Source: Rhodoferax sp. (GTDB lineage Bacteria; Pseudomonadota; Gammaproteobacteria; Burkholderiales; Burkholderiaceae_C). Taken from it: 64,000 nt of DNA. Below, in pieces: positions 16,395-25,038 of the stretch (positions are counted from its first letter, which is position 1; each line of letters starts with the position of its first letter). The stretch lies in contig NZ_JAQTXM010000006.1 of NCBI RefSeq assembly GCF_028688795.1, positions 62,001 through 126,000 on the forward strand. The letters are read 5' to 3'. Made by a program: the position numbers and the translations under genes. Under the pieces are notes generated by a model, which did no database searches, was not told the DNA's origin, and saw nothing but the letters and a program-made list of their open reading frames with translations.

Positions 16395-17479
16395 TGACAG
16401 CGGGCCATTTAAACCGCCGCCAACTTGTGGCGGCACTTGCAGCAGGTGGGCTTTTGCCCACCTTTGTTGCGTCTGCATCCACCCAAACACCGCGCCTGGT
16501 GCGACGCTGGGCCAGTGGCAACAGCGTCTTGACGCCCTTGGCGGTGATGGACGGGCAAATTTTGTTCAGCGGCGACAAAACACTGGGCCGCATTGACCCG
16601 GAATTTGCAACGCCCCTGTGGAACGTGCCACACCACTTGAGCAGCCAAGCGGTTTACCGGCCACGCGCTGCCGGACAGCTGGTCATCGCGGGCGGCCAAC
16701 AGGAACTGGGCGCCTGGCAACTCGCCGATGGCAAGCCCCGTTGGCTACACCAAGCGCTAACGCAGGTTGGTACCCCGTTTGTGACCCCGCAGCACACCTA
16801 TGTAGGGGATGGGCACGAGTTGCTGGCGTTGAACAACACCAACGGCGCAATTGACTGGCGCTTTGCCAGCACGCCCGACACGCTGGCAAGTTACGCGCCC
16901 ACAGTGGCCAGTGAAACCGTGTTTTTTGGCCCAGGCAACGGCCTGCTGTACGCTTTGAACAAGGCCGACGGCACACTCAAATGGCAGCTTGACGACAGCA
17001 AGGAATGGCAATACACGCGCCAGCTCTACGTCGCTGGCAAGGTGCTGGTGGCGGGCACCTACACCGAGTTGCTGTACGGCATCAGCATCGACACTGGCAA
17101 AATCTTGTGGAAGTTCAAGGTCGGCAACTTCATCAATTCGCACCATGTGTCGGGTGACACCGCCTATTTGTGGTCGCCCACCGGCTGGGTTTACGCCATT
17201 GATGTGGATACTGGCAAGGTGCGCTGGCGCCACCAGACCACCCGCTACGGCAACAGCGCCGCCAACTGGGGGCCCATGATGGCCGAGATCGTCACGTTCG
17301 AGCACAGGGTGTATTGCCTGGACATGAACCAGGTGCTGCATGTTCTGGACGTGACCGATGGCAAGGAATTGCTACGCATTCCTTTTGCGCATGACATGCG
17401 CCCCAGCGTGAGCCCGCTGTCGGGTTCACGCGCCGTCTTGGCCAGTGACTCGGGAGAAATTCAACTGGTGCAGTGGTAG
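16394..17479 (+). CDS. Tat-exported PQQ-like beta-propeller protein
   Basis: I start at ATG 16394, which overlaps the preceding stop codon; an in-frame GTG nine bases upstream is less likely. The 361-residue product begins with a twin-arginine type signal (NRRQLVAALAAGG) and then shows PQQ/BamB-like blades: repeated LYALNKADGTLKWQ, YGISIDTGKILWKF, YAIDVDTGKVRWR and LDVTDGKELLRI. No residues proving PQQ binding could be assigned, and the usual methanol-dehydrogenase Cys pair is absent. Export folded through Tat suggests a cofactor is inserted in the cytoplasm or tight folding. Coupled to the dihaem cytochrome, it may be its catalytic or assembly partner. Confidence 0.8.
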   Translation: MTAGHLNRRQLVAALAAGGLLPTFVASASTQTPRLVRRWASGNSVLTPLAVMDGQILFSGDKTLGRIDPEFATPLWNVPHHLSSQAVYRPRAAGQLVIAGGQQELGAWQLADGKPRWLHQALTQVGTPFVTPQHTYVGDGHELLALNNTNGAIDWRFASTPDTLASYAPTVASETVFFGPGNGLLYALNKADGTLKWQLDDSKEWQYTRQLYVAGKVLVAGTYTELLYGISIDTGKILWKFKVGNFINSHHVSGDTAYLWSPTGWVYAIDVDTGKVRWRHQTTRYGNSAANWGPMMAEIVTFEHRVYCLDMNQVLHVLDVTDGKELLRIPFAHDMRPSVSPLSGSRAVLASDSGEIQLVQW

Positions 17480-17584
17480 TCAACTCACAACGACGGCAAG
17501 TGGCGCGCGACCGGCCACGGGTTTCGGCAGCATAGGCTACTGCGTTGCTTTTCGCCTCGCCATGGCCGCCGACAGACCGCTTAT

Positions 17585-17600
17585 CTGTTGTTTTATACAG
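17585..17600 (+). promoter_or_regulatory. LexA (SOS) box upstream of radA
   Basis: CTGTTGTTTTATACAG fits the LexA consensus CTGT-N8-ACAG exactly, with the AT-rich centre and ATACAG right half typical of strong boxes. It ends 13 bases before the radA ATG and so would block its promoter or early transcription. Confidence 0.75.
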
Positions 17601-17613
17601 TAACATCCTCGCC

Positions 17614-19023
17614 ATGGCCAAAGAAAAAACCCACTACGTCTGTTCTGATTGCGGCGGCAGCAGCCCCAAATGGCAGGGCAAATGCCCCAGTTGCAACGCC
17701 TGGAACACACTGATTGAATCGGTGCCCGAGAGCAGCACCCCCACCAAAAACCGCTTTGCATCGTTGGCAAAAACCGCTGGCGTGGCGGTGCTGGGCGACA
17801 TTGACGCGGTCGATTTTGCCCGCACGCCCACCGGCCACGAAGAGCTTGACCGCGTGCTGGGTGGCGGCATGGTCGAAGGCGGTGTGGTACTCATCGGTGG
17901 CGACCCCGGCATTGGCAAATCGACACTTTTGCTTCAGGCACTGGATTCGTTGCAGCGCAGTGGCCAAAGCACCTTGTACGTCACGGGCGAAGAAAGCGGC
18001 GCGCAAGTGGCGCTGCGGGCGCGCCGCCTGGGACTGGACGGCTCACAAGTGAAGGTGCTGGCCGAAATTGGTCTGGACAAAATTCTGGCCACGCTAGAGG
18101 CCATGCAGCCCGACGTGGCGGTGATCGACTCGATTCAAACCGTGTACTCCGAGCAACTCACCTCGGCCCCCGGCTCGGTGGCGCAAGTGCGCGAATGCGC
18201 CGCGCACCTGACGCGTTACGCCAAAGCAAGCGGACGCTCAGACGACAAACCTCATGGCCGTGCCACCAGCATCGTGCTGGTCGGCCACGTCACCAAAGAA
18301 GGCGCTTTGGCGGGCCCGCGCGTGCTGGAGCACATGGTCGACACCGTGCTTTACTTTGAAGGCGACACCCACAGCAGCTTCAGATTGGTGCGCGCCATCA
18401 AGAACCGCTTTGGCGCAGTCAATGAAATCGGCGTCTTCGCCATGACCGAAAAAGGCCTGAAGGGCGTCAGCAATCCCAGTGCGATTTTTTTGAGCCAGCA
18501 TGCCGAGCCCGTGCCGGGCAGTTGCGTCATGGTCACGCTGGAGGGCACGCGGCCGATGTTGGTCGAGATTCAGGCGCTGGTCGACAGCGGCGGCCCATCA
18601 CCCCGGCGCCTGAGCGTGGGCTTGGACAAAGACCGCCTGGCGATGCTGCTGGCGGTGCTGCACCGCCACGCCGGTGTGGCATGTATGGACCAAGATGTGT
18701 TTGTCAACGCGGTGGGCGGTGTGCGCATCAGCGAGCCGGCCGCCGATTTGGCCGTGCTGCTGGCGATCACCTCCTCACTCAGAGGCAAGCCACTGCCCAA
18801 GGGCTTTTTTGCCTTTGGCGAGGTCGGTTTGGCCGGTGAAGTACGCCCCGCGCCGCGCGGCCAAGAGCGACTGAAAGAGGCGGCCAAACTGGGTTTCAGC
18901 GTGGCCGTGGTGCCCAAGGCCAATGTACCCAAAAACCTCAAAAGCAAAGACTTTGAAGGCCTGACCATTCACGCCGTGGAGCGGGTCGAGCAGGCCATGG
19001 AAGTGGTGCGCGGTCTGGTCTGA
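17614..19023 (+). CDS. radA: DNA repair protein RadA (Sms)
   Basis: A 469-residue RadA, the RecA-like branch-migration helicase of recombination repair. It has an N-terminal zinc finger (CSDCGG...CPSCNAW), Walker A GGDPGIGKST (about 100-109), Walker B VAVIDSIQT, the RadA-specific KNRFG motif, and a C-terminal Lon-protease-like domain with PSPRRLSVGLDKDR and GEVGLAGEVRP. The ATG at 17614 is the family start. A perfect LexA-type box sits just upstream, implying induction by DNA damage. The stop codon is followed at once by a copy of the dispersed repeat. Confidence 0.97.
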   Translation: MAKEKTHYVCSDCGGSSPKWQGKCPSCNAWNTLIESVPESSTPTKNRFASLAKTAGVAVLGDIDAVDFARTPTGHEELDRVLGGGMVEGGVVLIGGDPGIGKSTLLLQALDSLQRSGQSTLYVTGEESGAQVALRARRLGLDGSQVKVLAEIGLDKILATLEAMQPDVAVIDSIQTVYSEQLTSAPGSVAQVRECAAHLTRYAKASGRSDDKPHGRATSIVLVGHVTKEGALAGPRVLEHMVDTVLYFEGDTHSSFRLVRAIKNRFGAVNEIGVFAMTEKGLKGVSNPSAIFLSQHAEPVPGSCVMVTLEGTRPMLVEIQALVDSGGPSPRRLSVGLDKDRLAMLLAVLHRHAGVACMDQDVFVNAVGGVRISEPAADLAVLLAITSSLRGKPLPKGFFAFGEVGLAGEVRPAPRGQERLKEAAKLGFSVAVVPKANVPKNLKSKDFEGLTIHAVERVEQAMEVVRGLV

Positions 19024-19082
19024 AAATAGCTATTTAAAAAATAGCTGCTTGCGCATATTTTAAAAGGGCTAGAGGCCTAAAA
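19024..19082 (+). repeat. Dispersed repeat, copy after radA
   Basis: The left half AGCTATTTAAAAAATAGCT forms an AT-rich hairpin, followed by GCTTGCGCATATTTT and AAAAGGGCTAGAGGCC. This copy shows both halves of the element clearly and lies between the convergent radA and glycine-zipper genes. Confidence 0.85.
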
Positions 19083-19087
19083 CACTG

Positions 19088-19738
19088 TTAATTTCTTACC
19101 AGTGTGTTGCCTGAGTTCTTGACCGCAGCGCCCACCGCCAGGCCTGGGTCTTGTTCAAACGTGAAGTTGGCCGTATGGCCATCGGTGTACTTCACGCTGA
19201 CCGTCCAGACCTTGCTGGTGTTCATGTTTTCTTGAATTTTTTTACCCGCATAGGCACCGCCTGCAGCGCCAGCAAGGGTGGCCAGGTCTTTGCCCAAACC
19301 ACCACCCACTTGGTGGCCCAGCACGGCACCGGCCACACCGCCAGCAATCAGGCCCACGGCGTTGCTGTCACCAGGTTTGTCAGCCACGGTGACGGCGGTG
19401 ACATGGCCACAGTCGGTGCAGACGGGTTGCGCCGACTGGCTGGTGTAGACCGTGCCGGCCTTATTGGCTGGCATCGCCTTGCTGACCTTGCTTGCAGCCA
19501 GCGCCTTGTTATATACCGCTTGCGCGTCACGACGGCATTGCAGGCGGGCTTCGGACGAGGCCTCGTCTGCGCAGAGTTTCTTGTCGGCCTCATACCGGGA
19601 CTTGGCTTCTTTGGCCGTGGGCGCGGCCTGTGGGTTGCTGGACCAGGTTTGTGCCTGGGCGCCCAGGCTGCAGGCACCCAGCAACAAGCCGGTGGCGAGC
19701 CAGGAAACCAAAGAACGAGGTGTGAATGTCGATGTCAT
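19088..19738 (-). CDS. Glycine-zipper 2TM envelope protein
   Basis: A 216-residue exported protein with a signal peptide (GLLLGACSLGAQA, which could be processed as a lipoprotein at the Cys near residue 23 or by signal peptidase I after AQA). The middle (about 45-85) is Lys/Ala/Asp rich with two Cys; a CTDCG pair precedes the glycine-zipper segment AVGLIAGGVAGAVLGHQVGGGLG and AGAAGGAYAGKKIQ (about 128-165), typical of SlyB/Rick_17kDa-type proteins that insert in or stabilise the outer membrane. A short beta domain with VKYTDG and LAVG closes the protein. It is divergent from the QseB-like regulator gene. Confidence 0.8.
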   Translation of the reverse strand: MTSTFTPRSLVSWLATGLLLGACSLGAQAQTWSSNPQAAPTAKEAKSRYEADKKLCADEASSEARLQCRRDAQAVYNKALAASKVSKAMPANKAGTVYTSQSAQPVCTDCGHVTAVTVADKPGDSNAVGLIAGGVAGAVLGHQVGGGLGKDLATLAGAAGGAYAGKKIQENMNTSKVWTVSVKYTDGHTANFTFEQDPGLAVGAAVKNSGNTLVRN

Positions 19739-20046
19739 GAAATGCTCCTGAAATAAAAAAAGGCCCCAAAGAACTTGCGGCTCACGAAAAGGCCCCGAGG
19801 ATACTGCGCCCGACAGACTTTTTCCGTCCGCGCCAACCAGTACGACCCGCCCTTAAGATTTGCTTAATCCGCACACCCTACATTACCGCCAACGCCCAAA
19901 CGTTGGAAGTCCACGATGTCACGTTTTCCCCTATTTTTTAAACAACGCTGGTGCAGGTGGCCTCAACGCTTTCGGCAAAATGACCATGACTGACTCAGCG
20001 GCGGCGCTGACCGAGCCATCCATCAACCATCACCACGGGGTAAAAC
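19739..20046. other. Divergent intergenic region
   Basis: This 308-bp region between the glycine-zipper gene and the response regulator holds no convincing gene. Near the minus-strand gene AAAAGGCCCC occurs twice (19758-19767 and 19787-19796). A PmrA-type box lies at 19852-19868. The start of the regulator has no strong ribosome-binding site (CGGGGTAAAAC precedes its ATG). Confidence 0.5.
19852..19868 (+). promoter_or_regulatory. PmrA/QseB-type box, probable autoregulation site
   Basis: CTTAAGATTTGCTTAAT is a direct repeat of hTTAAK with 5 bases between, the published PmrA-box pattern also used by QseB. A possible -10, TACATT, lies at 19879-19884, so the box would cover the -35 region, as is usual for activators of this family. 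The site is about 180 bp before the regulator gene. Confidence 0.6.
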
Positions 20047-20718
20047 ATGCGCATTTTGTTGGCTGAAGACGATGCCATGCTGGGCGACGGCCTGCGAGCC
20101 GGCCTGCGCCAGCAAGGCTTTCAGGTGGACTGGGTACGCGATGGCATGGCCGCCGAGCGGGAAATCAGCACCGGCGACTACCAGGCCGCCGTGCTTGACC
20201 TGGGCCTGCCGCAAAAAGACGGCATGGACGTGCTGCAAGCCCTGCGCAGCAAAAAAATTGCCACGCCCATCCTGGTGCTGACCGCCCGCGACGCCGTGCC
20301 CGACCGCATCAAAGGCCTGGACTTGGGCGCTGACGACTATGTGCTCAAGCCGGTTGACCTGTACGAGTTGGGTGCACGCCTGCGCTCATTGGTACGCCGT
20401 GCACACGGCCAAATCCAGGAGCTGTTGACTTGCGGCGCGGTCCAGATGAACCCGGCAAGCAGAGAAGTCACCTTTGAGGGCCATGCGGTGACGCTGTCAA
20501 CCCGCGAATACGACTTGCTGCATGCCCTGATGCTGGCGGTAGGCCGCGTCATGTCGCGCGAGCAGCTTGAACAACAGCTCTACAGCTGGGGCCATGAAGT
20601 TGAAAGCAATGCCATCGAGGTGCACATTCACCACCTGCGCAAGAAACTCACGCCAGAACTGATCCAGACCGTGCGCGGCATTGGCTACACCTTGATGCGC
20701 CCCAAAGACCCCGCCTGA
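20047..20718 (+). CDS. qseB: OmpR-family response regulator, QseB/PmrA-like
   Basis: A 223-residue response regulator. The receiver domain has the acidic pair (EDD, 7-9), phospho-acceptor Asp51 in AVLDLGLPQKDG, Thr in LTARD and Lys in YVLKPVDLYEL; the C-terminal winged helix includes LSTREYDLLHALM and the recognition segment NAIEVHIHHLRKKL. This wording is of the QseB/PmrA branch. The sensor gene follows after 10 bp. A PmrA-type box upstream suggests that it controls its own operon. The signal sensed cannot be read from the sequence. Confidence 0.85.
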   Translation: MRILLAEDDAMLGDGLRAGLRQQGFQVDWVRDGMAAEREISTGDYQAAVLDLGLPQKDGMDVLQALRSKKIATPILVLTARDAVPDRIKGLDLGADDYVLKPVDLYELGARLRSLVRRAHGQIQELLTCGAVQMNPASREVTFEGHAVTLSTREYDLLHALMLAVGRVMSREQLEQQLYSWGHEVESNAIEVHIHHLRKKLTPELIQTVRGIGYTLMRPKDPA

Positions 20719-20728
20719 CATTGGTCAT

Positions 20729-22141
20729 ATGACCCTTTTGCCCCAACTCAAATCCCTGCAAGCGCGTCTGTTGGCGTTGCTGCTGCTGATGGTGACCCTG
20801 GTCTGGGTCGCAGCGGCCGTGTTGACCTGGGTCGATGCCAAGGACGAACTCGATGAATTGCTCGACGGCCATCTGGCCCAGTCTGCCGCGCTGCTGATCG
20901 TCCAGCAGACCGGCCACGGCGGTGGCAAGTCCAGTGACGCGTTAGAAAGCGATCATGTGGAAGACGCGCCTTCGCTGCACAAATACGCCCCACGCGTGGC
21001 CTTTCAGGTGTTTCATGAAGGCCAGTTGACTCTGCGCTCGGCCAACGCCATCAGCACCCCGATGTCGGACAAGACCAAAGGCTTTGCCACTGTCAAACTC
21101 AAGGACCAAGGCGAGTGGCGGGTGTTTGGCGCGCGGGGCAACGAGGGCGATGTGCAGGTGTTTGTCGGCGAACAAATCGACTCCCGCAACAGCATTTTGT
21201 GGGCGGTGCTCAAGGCGGTGCTGATGCCACTGATGTACGCCCTGCCGCTGCTGGCCGTGGTGGGCTGGCTGGCGGTGCGCAATGGCCTGGCGCCACTGCG
21301 GCACTTGAGCGAGGCGCTGGCGCAGCGCAAGCCGCAGGCCCTGGAGCCTGTGATACTGAAAGACCTGCCAACCGAAATTGAGCCTGTGATGCAGTCGCTG
21401 AACGCCCTGTTTGAGCGCATCGGGGCCATGATGACCTCAGAGCGGCGCTTCACCGCCGACGCTGCGCATGAACTGCGCACGCCCATTGCGGCCATTCGCA
21501 CCCAAGCGCAAGTGGCTCTGGGCGCCATCGCTGACGATGAGCGTCGCCACGCCCTGAACTACACCCTGGCCGGCTGTGACCGGGCCGCCCATCTGGTGGA
21601 GCAACTGCTGACACTGTCACGGCTGGAATCTTGCAGTAGCGCGGCGCCCAGCAGCATGGTCGACGTGTCAGCCGTGGCGCAGCGCGTGGCCGCCGACTTG
21701 GCGCTAACCGCCTTGGCGCGCCAGCAGGAATTGGTGCTGGACGCCCCGGCACACGCCTTCATCGCCGCCGATGAGATGCTCACCAGCGTGCTGGTGCGCA
21801 ACCTGCTGGACAACGCCCTGCGCTACAGCCCGGACGCCGCCCAGGTGTTGGTGTCGGTGACCTGTGATGCCCACGATGTGACTTTGCGCGTTGATGACAG
21901 CGGCGCAGGCATGTCCGATGCCGACATGGCCCGACTGGGCGAACGCTTCTACCGAGTGCTGGGCACTGGGCAGACCGGCAGCGGCCTGGGCTGGTCAATC
22001 GTTCGCCGCATCGCCAACGTCTATGCGGCACAGGTCGATGTGCACCGCTCGGCACGGCTGGGCGGCCTGTGCGTGAAGGTGTGCTGGGCCGCTGCAGCCG
22101 CATCGACAACGGCCACTGTGCCGACTGCCCGCTCCCGCTGA
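20729..22141 (+). CDS. qseC: Sensor histidine kinase, QseC-like
   Basis: A 470-residue inner-membrane kinase: an N-terminal helix (about 14-35), a periplasmic domain of about 130 residues, a second helix (about 155-180), a HAMP-like linker, the H-box DAAHELRTPIAAIR with the phospho-His near residue 249, and N, G1 and G2 boxes (NLLDNALRYS, DDSGAGMS, GSGLGWSIVRRI). The periplasmic part contains GHGGGK and a short His/Asp-rich stretch but no motif that names the ligand. It forms a pair with the regulator 10 bp upstream. Downstream, after 130 bp, lies a cytochrome/flavoprotein pair that could be a target. Confidence 0.85.
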   Translation: MTLLPQLKSLQARLLALLLLMVTLVWVAAAVLTWVDAKDELDELLDGHLAQSAALLIVQQTGHGGGKSSDALESDHVEDAPSLHKYAPRVAFQVFHEGQLTLRSANAISTPMSDKTKGFATVKLKDQGEWRVFGARGNEGDVQVFVGEQIDSRNSILWAVLKAVLMPLMYALPLLAVVGWLAVRNGLAPLRHLSEALAQRKPQALEPVILKDLPTEIEPVMQSLNALFERIGAMMTSERRFTADAAHELRTPIAAIRTQAQVALGAIADDERRHALNYTLAGCDRAAHLVEQLLTLSRLESCSSAAPSSMVDVSAVAQRVAADLALTALARQQELVLDAPAHAFIAADEMLTSVLVRNLLDNALRYSPDAAQVLVSVTCDAHDVTLRVDDSGAGMSDADMARLGERFYRVLGTGQTGSGLGWSIVRRIANVYAAQVDVHRSARLGGLCVKVCWAAAAASTTATVPTARSR

Positions 22142-22202
22142 TTTACCCTCGCCAGGGAGCCCTCCAGCGAGCGGGAAAACCCCTTACATCTCCTTACATA
22201 AT

Positions 22203-22229
22203 TTGACACTGATATACAACTTTTATATC
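22203..22229 (+). promoter_or_regulatory. Possible promoter of the cytochrome/flavoprotein pair
   Basis: TTGACA at 22203-22208 and TATATC at 22224-22229 resemble a sigma-70 promoter, but the spacer is only 15 bases. It lies in the only gap between the kinase gene and the cytochrome gene. Confidence 0.3.
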
Positions 22230-22271
22230 CACAATGACTGTCGGCCTATTACTAACAACCAAAGGAAAAAA

Positions 22272-22577
22272 ATGAACCCTGTTCTTCGCCTCACAGGCGC
22301 AGCCCTCTGCGCAGCCGGTTTGAGTTTGGCTGCGCAAGCCCAAACCGCACCGCCCGCCGGGCGACTGTTGGCCTCCAACTGCTTCCAGTGTCACGGCACC
22401 AATGGTGCCGGCCCGGGCTTTGACAAGCTGAGCGGCAAGTCATCCTCAGAAATCTACAAAGACCTCAAAGAATTCCAGTCCGGGAAAGAGGGCAACGGCA
22501 TCATGGCCAAACACGCCATGGGCTATACCGACGCACAACTGCTGTCTCTCTCCAGCTGGCTGTCTACACAGCGCTAA
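22272..22577 (+). CDS. Class I cytochrome c, flavocytochrome-c small-subunit type
   Basis: The ATG at 22272, behind AAAGGAAA, gives a 101-residue protein with a signal peptide (cleavage after AQA, about residue 23), haem motif CFQCH (about 37-41), GTNGAGPG and a probable axial Met in IMAKHAMGYTD. The layout fits the small cytochrome subunit of sulfide dehydrogenase (FccA-like). The flavoprotein gene follows after 24 bp, so this is probably the electron acceptor for it in the periplasm. Substrate is not proven. Confidence 0.85.
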   Translation: MNPVLRLTGAALCAAGLSLAAQAQTAPPAGRLLASNCFQCHGTNGAGPGFDKLSGKSSSEIYKDLKEFQSGKEGNGIMAKHAMGYTDAQLLSLSSWLSTQR

Positions 22578-22601
22578 CCCATAAACACCCGGAGCATCAT
22601 C

Positions 22602-23963
22602 ATGGATAGAAGAAATTTTTTGTCAAAGAGCAGCGCAGCTTTGGCAGTAGCCTCACCACTGGCTTGGGCAGATGACGATAAGAAGAAATCAAAAAAATCG
22701 AGCGATCACCACGACAAGCCCAAAACCACTGAGCCCACAACGCCTGCGCCAAACCCCACGACACCGCCAACGGGCACAACCAAGTCTCGCGTCATCGTGA
22801 TTGGCGGCGGCATGGCTGGTGCCACAGTGGCCAAATACCTGCGCTTGTGGGGCGACAACATTGCTGTGACGCTGATCGAGCGCAACAGCAGCTACATCTC
22901 CAACATCATGAGTTCGATGGTGCTGACCGGCCAGCGCACGGTCTCCAGCCTGACCTACAGCTATAGCAAACTGACGTCGGCGTATGGCGTGACTGTGGTC
23001 AAGGGTGATGTCGTCGAGATCGACCCCGTCGGCGTGAAAGTCAAGCTGGCCAACGGCACGATTTTGACGGCCGACCGCATCGTGATGGCCACCGGCATCG
23101 AGTTTGATGCGGTCCCCGGTCTGATCGACACCAATGTCATGCCTCATGCCTGGCAAGCCGGTGCACAAACGACCCTGCTGGCCAGTCAACTCAACAGCAT
23201 GACCGATGGTGCTCCGGTGGTACTGACGATTCCGAAGGTGCCTTACCGTTGCCCCCCCGGACCGTATGAGCGTGCCTGCTTGATGGCCGACTGGCTTAAA
23301 ACCCGCAAGCCCAAGTCCAAGATGTTTGTGCTCGATGCCAACCCCGGCATCGTGACCGAAGTCGACAACTTCACCAAAGCGTTTGCCATGCACGGCATCA
23401 CCTATGTGCCCAACGCTGAAATCCTGAGTGTGGACCCGGCGACCAAGAGCCTGACAACCACCATGGGCAACTTCATCAACAACGGTGTGGTCAACCTGAT
23501 TCCGGGGCAACGCGCTGGCAAGCTGATCACCACAGCAGGCCTAAACAACGCCACCAAGCTGATCGGTGACAGCGCCTTCAGGTTTGCCGGTGTCAACCAG
23601 TTGAGCTACGCCAGCACAGTGAGCGGCGCGGGCAAGGTGCACGTCATTGGCGACTCCAGCGCCACACCACAACCCAAAGCCGGCCACATTGCCAATCAGG
23701 AGGCAAAAGTGTGCGCCGATGCCATCGTGCGCTCTTTTGCCGGTTTGCAGCCTGACCAGGCGCCCGTGACCAACTCGGCCTGCTACTCCACCATCACCAT
23801 GACACAAGCGTCATGGCTGGAGGCGGTGTTTCAGTACAACCCGGCAACCGCCGCCATGGTCGCTTCGGTGGCAGGTTCTGGCGCATCGGTGGGCTGGGAC
23901 ACAGAGAACTTCGAGGACATGAACGAATGGTTCACTGCCTTGATGGCTGACAGCTTCGCCTGA
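22602..23963 (+). CDS. FAD-dependent oxidoreductase, flavocytochrome c sulfide dehydrogenase family
   Basis: A 453-residue flavoprotein. It starts with a Tat signal (DRRNFLSKSSAALAVASP), then an unusual Asp/Lys/Ser/His and Thr/Pro-rich linker (about 24-61), then the FAD-binding VIVIGGGMAG (64-73). Family marks include PYRCPPGPYERA with Cys217 and a late Cys394 in NSACYS, which correspond to the redox disulfide of FccB. The region where FccB binds FAD covalently through Cys reads SYISNIMSSMVLTG, with Asn101 where the Cys is expected, so FAD is probably bound non-covalently. With the cytochrome upstream it should oxidise a sulfur compound, possibly sulfide, in the periplasm. Confidence 0.82.
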   Translation: MDRRNFLSKSSAALAVASPLAWADDDKKKSKKSSDHHDKPKTTEPTTPAPNPTTPPTGTTKSRVIVIGGGMAGATVAKYLRLWGDNIAVTLIERNSSYISNIMSSMVLTGQRTVSSLTYSYSKLTSAYGVTVVKGDVVEIDPVGVKVKLANGTILTADRIVMATGIEFDAVPGLIDTNVMPHAWQAGAQTTLLASQLNSMTDGAPVVLTIPKVPYRCPPGPYERACLMADWLKTRKPKSKMFVLDANPGIVTEVDNFTKAFAMHGITYVPNAEILSVDPATKSLTTTMGNFINNGVVNLIPGQRAGKLITTAGLNNATKLIGDSAFRFAGVNQLSYASTVSGAGKVHVIGDSSATPQPKAGHIANQEAKVCADAIVRSFAGLQPDQAPVTNSACYSTITMTQASWLEAVFQYNPATAAMVASVAGSGASVGWDTENFEDMNEWFTALMADSFA

Positions 23964-24082
23964 TTGCAGCGCGCGAAAGCGCACTCAGAAAAGGGCCAAT
24001 CGAGGGCTGACCCGGATCGGGTCAGCCCCGTAAAATACCGGTTTTGACCTTCAGCGCCATGCTGACTTTTAAGGAACAACCG

Positions 24083-25033
24083 ATGAGCCCCCTACCCCCT
24101 TCGATGGCCGACCGCGACGGCAAAATCTGGATGGATGGCCAGATGGTGGATTGGCGCGACGCCAAGATCCATGTGCTGACCCACACCCTGCACTACGGCT
24201 GCGGTGCTTTTGAAGGCGTGCGCGCTTACAACACGGTGAATGGTCCCGCCATTTTCCGGCTTGAAGAGCACACGGAGCGCCTCTTCAACAGCGCCAAAAT
24301 CCTGCGCATGAAAATCCCGTTCACCAAAGAAGAAGTCATGGAGGCTCAAAAAGCTGTCATCCGCGACAACCAGCTTGAATCCGGCTACATCCGCCCCTTG
24401 ACCTGGATTGGCGATAAAAAACTGGGTGTGTCACCCAAGGGCAACACCATCCACCTGATGGTCGCCGCTTGGCCCTGGGGCGCCTATCTGGGTGAAGAAG
24501 GCTTGAAACGCGGCATCCGCGTGAAGATTTCCAGCTACACCCGCCACCACGTCAACATCACCATGACCCAAGCCAAGGCGGTGAGCAATTACACCAACTC
24601 GATTCTGGCCAACATGGAAGCCACCGACGACGGCTACGACGAAGCCATGCTGCTCGACGCCAGCGGTTTTGTGAGCGAAGGTGCCGGCGAAAACCTGTTT
24701 GTGGTGAAAGATGGCGTGGTCTACACGCCTGACCTGTCGGCTGGCGCGCTAAACGGCATCACCCGTAACACCGTGCTGCACATCTGCAAAGACCTCGGGC
24801 TGGAAGTGGTACAAAAGCGCATCACCCGTGACGAGGTGTACATCAGCGATGAAGCCTTCTTCAGTGGCACGGCAGCAGAGATCACGCCGATCCGCGAGCT
24901 TGACCGCATTGAACTGGGCAAGGCCCATTACGTGGGCACCCGCGGCCCCATCACCGAGAAAATCCAGAGCGCGTTCTTTGACATCGTCAACGGCCGCAAC
25001 CCCAAATACGCCCATTGGCTAACCCAGGTCTGA
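24083..25033 (+). CDS. ilvE: Branched-chain amino-acid aminotransferase
   Basis: A 316-residue fold-type IV PLP aminotransferase making Leu, Ile and Val from their keto acids. Marks are THTLHYGCGAFEGVRAY, the PLP-lysine segment QAKAVSNYTNSILA, EGAGENLFVVKDG, and FFSGTAAEITPIRELD. I prefer ATG 24083, which has AAGGAA seven bases upstream, over in-frame starts further upstream that lack a ribosome-binding site. The product lacks a signal peptide and is cytoplasmic. The small zf-CHCC gene follows after five bases and is probably co-transcribed. Confidence 0.95.
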   Translation: MSPLPPSMADRDGKIWMDGQMVDWRDAKIHVLTHTLHYGCGAFEGVRAYNTVNGPAIFRLEEHTERLFNSAKILRMKIPFTKEEVMEAQKAVIRDNQLESGYIRPLTWIGDKKLGVSPKGNTIHLMVAAWPWGAYLGEEGLKRGIRVKISSYTRHHVNITMTQAKAVSNYTNSILANMEATDDGYDEAMLLDASGFVSEGAGENLFVVKDGVVYTPDLSAGALNGITRNTVLHICKDLGLEVVQKRITRDEVYISDEAFFSGTAAEITPIRELDRIELGKAHYVGTRGPITEKIQSAFFDIVNGRNPKYAHWLTQV

Positions 25034-25038
25034 ACACC

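Noticed and set aside
19860..20066. 68-codon frame upstream of the QseB-like gene
   Set aside because: It overlaps the regulator start and has no coding character.
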